From assembly GCA_038214535.1 (NCBI GenBank), contig JBBQRS010000169.1, forward strand, positions 1 through 7,793: a stretch of 7,793 nucleotides of DNA. Direction: 5' to 3'. Below are positions 5,433 to 7,793 of this stretch, piece after piece. Source of the stretch: JBBQRS01 sp038214535. GTDB taxonomy: Bacteria > Chloroflexota > Anaerolineae > CG2-30-64-16. The translations under genes were made by a program, and so were the position numbers. Within the stretch, counting starts at the first letter, position 1; each line of letters starts with the position of its first letter. Below the pieces are notes generated by a model. That model was given only the letters and a program-made list of their open reading frames with translations. It had not been told where the DNA came from and searched no databases.

Positions 5433-5462
5433 GCTACGAACACGAAACATTGGAGAGCAACG

Positions 5463-6905
5463 ATGAAAATGACGACAGAGGCGGAAGTCTATTTCGATCA
5501 GAAGGCCGGCGAGTGGGATGCGCTACAGGCGTCATACTTCACCGACGCGCTGCGTGAGGCCGCCATCGCGCGCGCCTACCTCCGCCCGGAGTGGACGGTC
5601 GCCGACGTGGGGGGCGGCACGGGCTATATGACGGCGGGGCTGGCCCCGCGGGTGGCGCGCGTCCACCTGGTTGACGGCGCGCCGGCGATGCTGGATGTCG
5701 CCCGGCGCAACCTGGACGCGCTCGGCAACGTGGGGTATGGCCTCATGGAAGATGGCCGCATCCCCCTGCCCGACGATGCGGTAGACGCCGCCTTCGCCAA
5801 CATGTATCTGCATCACTGCACCGACCCGGCAGCGGCCATCGCGGAGATGGCGCGGATCGTCCGCCCCGGCGGGCGGCTGGTGATCACCGACATGGAGGCG
5901 CACGAAAATGGCTGGATGCGTGACGAGATGGCCGACGAATGGCCGGGCTTTGCGCGCGAGCAGGTGCAGGCGTGGCTGAAAGAGGCCGGGCTGGTCAACA
6001 CCTACGTGAGCTACACCGGTGGGTCCTGTTGCTCGGCGTCGGAGGCGACGCCCGATGCGCAGGTCACCGTCAAGCTGATCGTCGCCGTCGGCACGAAACG
6101 GATTGGCGGCGCGCGCGCAGCCGTGCAAGCGAGTTACGGCGCGGCCGCGGAGCGGCAAGACACCTGCGGTTGCGGCGATCCCGCTGCGGAGATCAGTCGT
6201 TCAATGGAGTTCGTGGCCGACATTCCGCTGACCGCCGGATGCTGCTGTGAGGAGACGCCGGCGGAGGCGATCGAGTGGCGGCCCGGCTACTCGGCGGACG
6301 AGCTGGACGCCGCGCCGCAGGAGGCCGCCGCGTTCAAGCTGGGGTGCGGCAACCCGACCGCCATCGCAAGCCTGCAACCCGGCGAGGTCGTCGTAGACAT
6401 CGGCAGCGGCGGCGGGCTGGATGCGTTCCTGTCGGCGCAGCGAGTGGGGGCGAAGGGGCGCGTGATCGGCGTGGACATGACGCCGCAGATGCTGGAGCGG
6501 GCAAGCGCTGCCGCGCAGCGCAACGGCTTTGCTAACGTGGAGTTCCGGCGGGGGCACGCTGAGGCGTTGCCCGTTGAGGACGCGGCCGCAGACGTGATCA
6601 TGTCGAACTGCGTCATCAACCTGTGCGAGGACAAGGGACGCGTGTTCGAGGAGGCGTTCCGCGTGCTGCGGCAAGGCGGGCGGCTCTCGGTCAGCGACGT
6701 GGTGACGTCGGGGTCGTTCGCGGCGGACGCGCAGCAGGATCCAACGCTGTGGACGGGCTGTGTGAGTGGTGCGCTGCCCGAGGGCGAATACCTGGCGCTG
6801 GTGCAGGCTGCGGGTTTTACCGACGTGAGCGCCGAGCGCACGGCCAGCCGGGGCCGTCAGGCCGGGGTGGATGTCTACAGCGTGATCCTGTCGGCGCGCA
6901 AATGA
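5463..6905 (+). CDS. arsM: Double-domain arsenite S-adenosylmethionine methyltransferase (MT-ArsM fusion)
   Basis: The 480-residue cytoplasmic protein carries two class I SAM methyltransferase domains. The N-terminal one (about 1-212) has motif I VADVGGGTGYMT (46-57), acidic Asp71, RPGGRLVITD (134-143) and a terminal TGGSCCSAS (185-193); its substrate is unknown. The C-terminal one (about 219-480) is a complete ArsM, which methylates As(III) stepwise using SAM and thiols. It has a YGAAAE start (225-230), LGCGNP (293-298), motif I VDIGSGGGLDAF (311-322), IGVDMTPQML (335-344), SNCVINL (381-387) and TGCVSGAL (431-438). Cys295, Cys383 and Cys433 match the conserved arsenic-binding cysteines of ArsM; extra clusters CGC (235-237) and CCC (260-262) lie before them. 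GGAG is 7 nt before the ATG. It follows arsR behind a terminator and a second operator copy. Single-domain ArsM proteins are about half this length. Confidence 0.9.
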   Translation: MKMTTEAEVYFDQKAGEWDALQASYFTDALREAAIARAYLRPEWTVADVGGGTGYMTAGLAPRVARVHLVDGAPAMLDVARRNLDALGNVGYGLMEDGRIPLPDDAVDAAFANMYLHHCTDPAAAIAEMARIVRPGGRLVITDMEAHENGWMRDEMADEWPGFAREQVQAWLKEAGLVNTYVSYTGGSCCSASEATPDAQVTVKLIVAVGTKRIGGARAAVQASYGAAAERQDTCGCGDPAAEISRSMEFVADIPLTAGCCCEETPAEAIEWRPGYSADELDAAPQEAAAFKLGCGNPTAIASLQPGEVVVDIGSGGGLDAFLSAQRVGAKGRVIGVDMTPQMLERASAAAQRNGFANVEFRRGHAEALPVEDAAADVIMSNCVINLCEDKGRVFEEAFRVLRQGGRLSVSDVVTSGSFAADAQQDPTLWTGCVSGALPEGEYLALVQAAGFTDVSAERTASRGRQAGVDVYSVILSARK

Positions 6906-6907
6906 TA

Positions 6908-6943
6908 CAGGTGCAACGCACTTTCGGAAGTGCGTTGCACCTG
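6908..6943. terminator. 16-bp perfect hairpin between convergent genes, probable bidirectional terminator
   Basis: CAGGTGCAACGCACTT (6908-6923) and AAGTGCGTTGCACCTG (6928-6943) are exact inverted repeats with a TCGG loop. The stem begins 3 nt after the arsM stop and lies 16 nt beyond the stop of the convergent response regulator gene. T tracts are poor on both sides (TTTT is five bases beyond the stem on the plus strand), so it may stop RNA polymerase through stem strength alone or serve as an mRNA 3' end protector. Confidence 0.65.
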
Positions 6944-6958
6944 ACGCGTTTTGCGCGC

Positions 6959-7630
6959 TCAGTCGTTGAATTCGGGGATGTCGTCCATCGAGGCGAGGCC
7001 CTCGCGCAGGGCAAAGAGCGCGGCCTGGGTGCGGCTGGCGAGGTGCAGCTTGCCCAGCACGTTGCTGACATGGGCGCGTACCGTCATCTCGGTGATCACC
7101 AGCTCATCGGCGATCTGCCGGTTGCTGTAACCCTGGGCGATCAACCGCAGCACCTCCAGCTCGCGCTCGGTCAGCGGGTCGGTGGTGGGCTCGGCTTTGG
7201 GCGGGTGCGCCAACTCGAACAGCACCTTGCTGGCGATGGCCGGTTCCAGCGATGGCTCGCCGCGATACACCTGCCGGATCGCGCGGATCAGTTCGTCCGG
7301 GCCGGAGTCCTTGAGCAGATAGCCCAGCGCGCCGGCCTTGATGGCGGGGAACACCTTGTCGTCGGCGGCGAAGCTGGTGAGCACTAACACGCGCGGCCCA
7401 TCGGTCATCGCCGTGATGCGCCGCGTGGCCTCGATGCCGTCCATTTTGGGCATCACCATGTCCATCAGCACCACGTCGGGCCGCAGCACTTCGGCTTTCT
7501 CGACGCCCTCCGCGCCATTGGTTGCCTCGCCAAGCACCTCGATGTCGGTCTCGGTAGAGAGCAGCGCGCTGATGCCCTTCCGCACGATGGCATGGTCGTC
7601 TACGATCAGTACCCGAATGGATTGGGCCAT
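6959..7630 (-). CDS. NarL/FixJ-family two-component response regulator
   Basis: The 223-residue cytoplasmic DNA-binding regulator has an N-terminal receiver domain (about 5-122) and a C-terminal LuxR-type helix-turn-helix (about 150-212). The receiver has the acidic pair Asp11-Asp12, phospho-acceptor Asp57 in LMDMVMP, switch Thr85 in VLVLTSF and Lys107 in YLLKD, all intact. The output domain reads LTERELEVLRLIAQGYSNRQ (about 153-172) and continues through the recognition helix TVRAHVSNVLGKL. The start ATG at 7630 is preceded by AGGAG with an 8-nt spacer; an in-frame ATG at 7780 would add 50 residues without family similarity. The overall style is LiaR/NarL-like. The cognate sensor kinase is not in the window and could lie beyond the right edge. 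Target genes cannot be inferred. The gene converges on arsM and is probably unrelated to arsenic. Confidence 0.92.
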   Translation of the reverse strand: MAQSIRVLIVDDHAIVRKGISALLSTETDIEVLGEATNGAEGVEKAEVLRPDVVLMDMVMPKMDGIEATRRITAMTDGPRVLVLTSFAADDKVFPAIKAGALGYLLKDSGPDELIRAIRQVYRGEPSLEPAIASKVLFELAHPPKAEPTTDPLTERELEVLRLIAQGYSNRQIADELVITEMTVRAHVSNVLGKLHLASRTQAALFALREGLASMDDIPEFND

Positions 7631-7637
7631 GAATGAT

Positions 7638-7642
7638 TCTCC
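7638..7642 (-). promoter_or_regulatory. Ribosome binding site choosing the response regulator start
   Basis: On the minus strand, CAGGAG ends 8-9 nt before the ATG at 7630. This supports the shorter product over the in-frame ATG at 7780. Confidence 0.75.
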
Positions 7643-7793
7643 TGAGAAGTGTATCCAAGCTTCGTAGTTGCGGGGTTTTCCGCGCGGTGGGGGACCAATC
7701 GGCGAAATCCCCAACAATGAAGCATTTACGATTTTCAAACGTTGTGGGTGGGGCCATGGAAGGTGTTGCGCGGGACGCAATACCGCGCGCGCA
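7643..7793. other. Upstream region of the response regulator, no gene seen
   Basis: This 150-nt stretch lies between the regulator start and the window edge. It holds a CTTCGTAGT motif (7660-7668), identical to the end of the palindromic element at 4829, next to a short GC stem (GCGG 7670-7673 with CCGC 7680-7683). No convincing promoter or partial gene was found. Confidence 0.5.

Noticed and set aside
6204..6905. Internal ATG giving a stand-alone ArsM
   Set aside because: The ATG at 6204 has GGAG 12 nt upstream, too far to be convincing, and would drop the YGAAAE start and CGC cluster that belong to the ArsM domain.
1..7751. Inverted 11-bp match between the window ends (2-12 and 7741-7751, CCACCCACAAC / GTTGTGGGTGG)
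   Set aside because: The match is short, GC-rich and does not extend, and one copy lies in the unreliable C-rich edge. It is more likely chance or an assembly effect than terminal inverted repeats of an element.
7631..7780. 50-residue N-terminal extension of the response regulator
   Set aside because: The extension is not receiver-like, and a good AGGAG lies before the ATG at 7630 where the receiver domain begins.

Overview
This is a GC-rich bacterial window with seven recognisable protein genes. The most likely source is a member of the Chloroflexota or a similar high-GC environmental lineage. That placement is an inference from gene style (ModA lipoprotein, NarL/FixJ regulator, arsenic methylation genes) and from short palindromic repeats between genes; nothing here is a decisive taxonomic marker. 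The first ~97 bases are runs of C and G that look like degraded contig-end sequence.

Layout. Positions 98-2653 (minus strand) hold a compact molybdate importer operon, modA-modB-modC. modA and modB are 4 nt apart, and modB and modC overlap by ATGA. Just upstream on the same strand is a GH29 (alpha-L-fucosidase-like) glycosidase (2662-3654), only 8 nt from modA. modA nevertheless seems to have its own promoter inside the glycosidase 3' end, so close to its ATG that the transcript may be leaderless. Divergent from the glycosidase, across a short region with two hairpins, is a UbiA-family membrane prenyltransferase (3802-4719). Its stop codon lies in a 9-bp tandem repeat, followed by two separate palindromic repeat elements (4729-4890).

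Positions 4937-6905 form an arsenic response locus. A sigma70 promoter with perfect consensus hexamers (TTGACA-17-TATAAT) drives a small ArsR-type repressor rich in cysteines. After a predicted intrinsic terminator comes a 480-residue protein fusing an extra SAM methyltransferase domain to a complete ArsM arsenite methyltransferase. The same palindrome, ATCG-N8-CGAT, covers the arsR -10 box and recurs upstream of the methyltransferase gene. This predicts that ArsR represses both units and that arsenite releases it. No arsenite efflux pump is in the window, so the visible strategy is methylation.

Convergent with the methyltransferase, across a 16-bp perfect hairpin, is a NarL/FixJ response regulator (6959-7630) whose histidine kinase is not in the window.

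The items most worth following up are the double-methyltransferase ArsM fusion, the shared ArsR operator, the apparently leaderless modA promoter and the family of short palindromic repeats.
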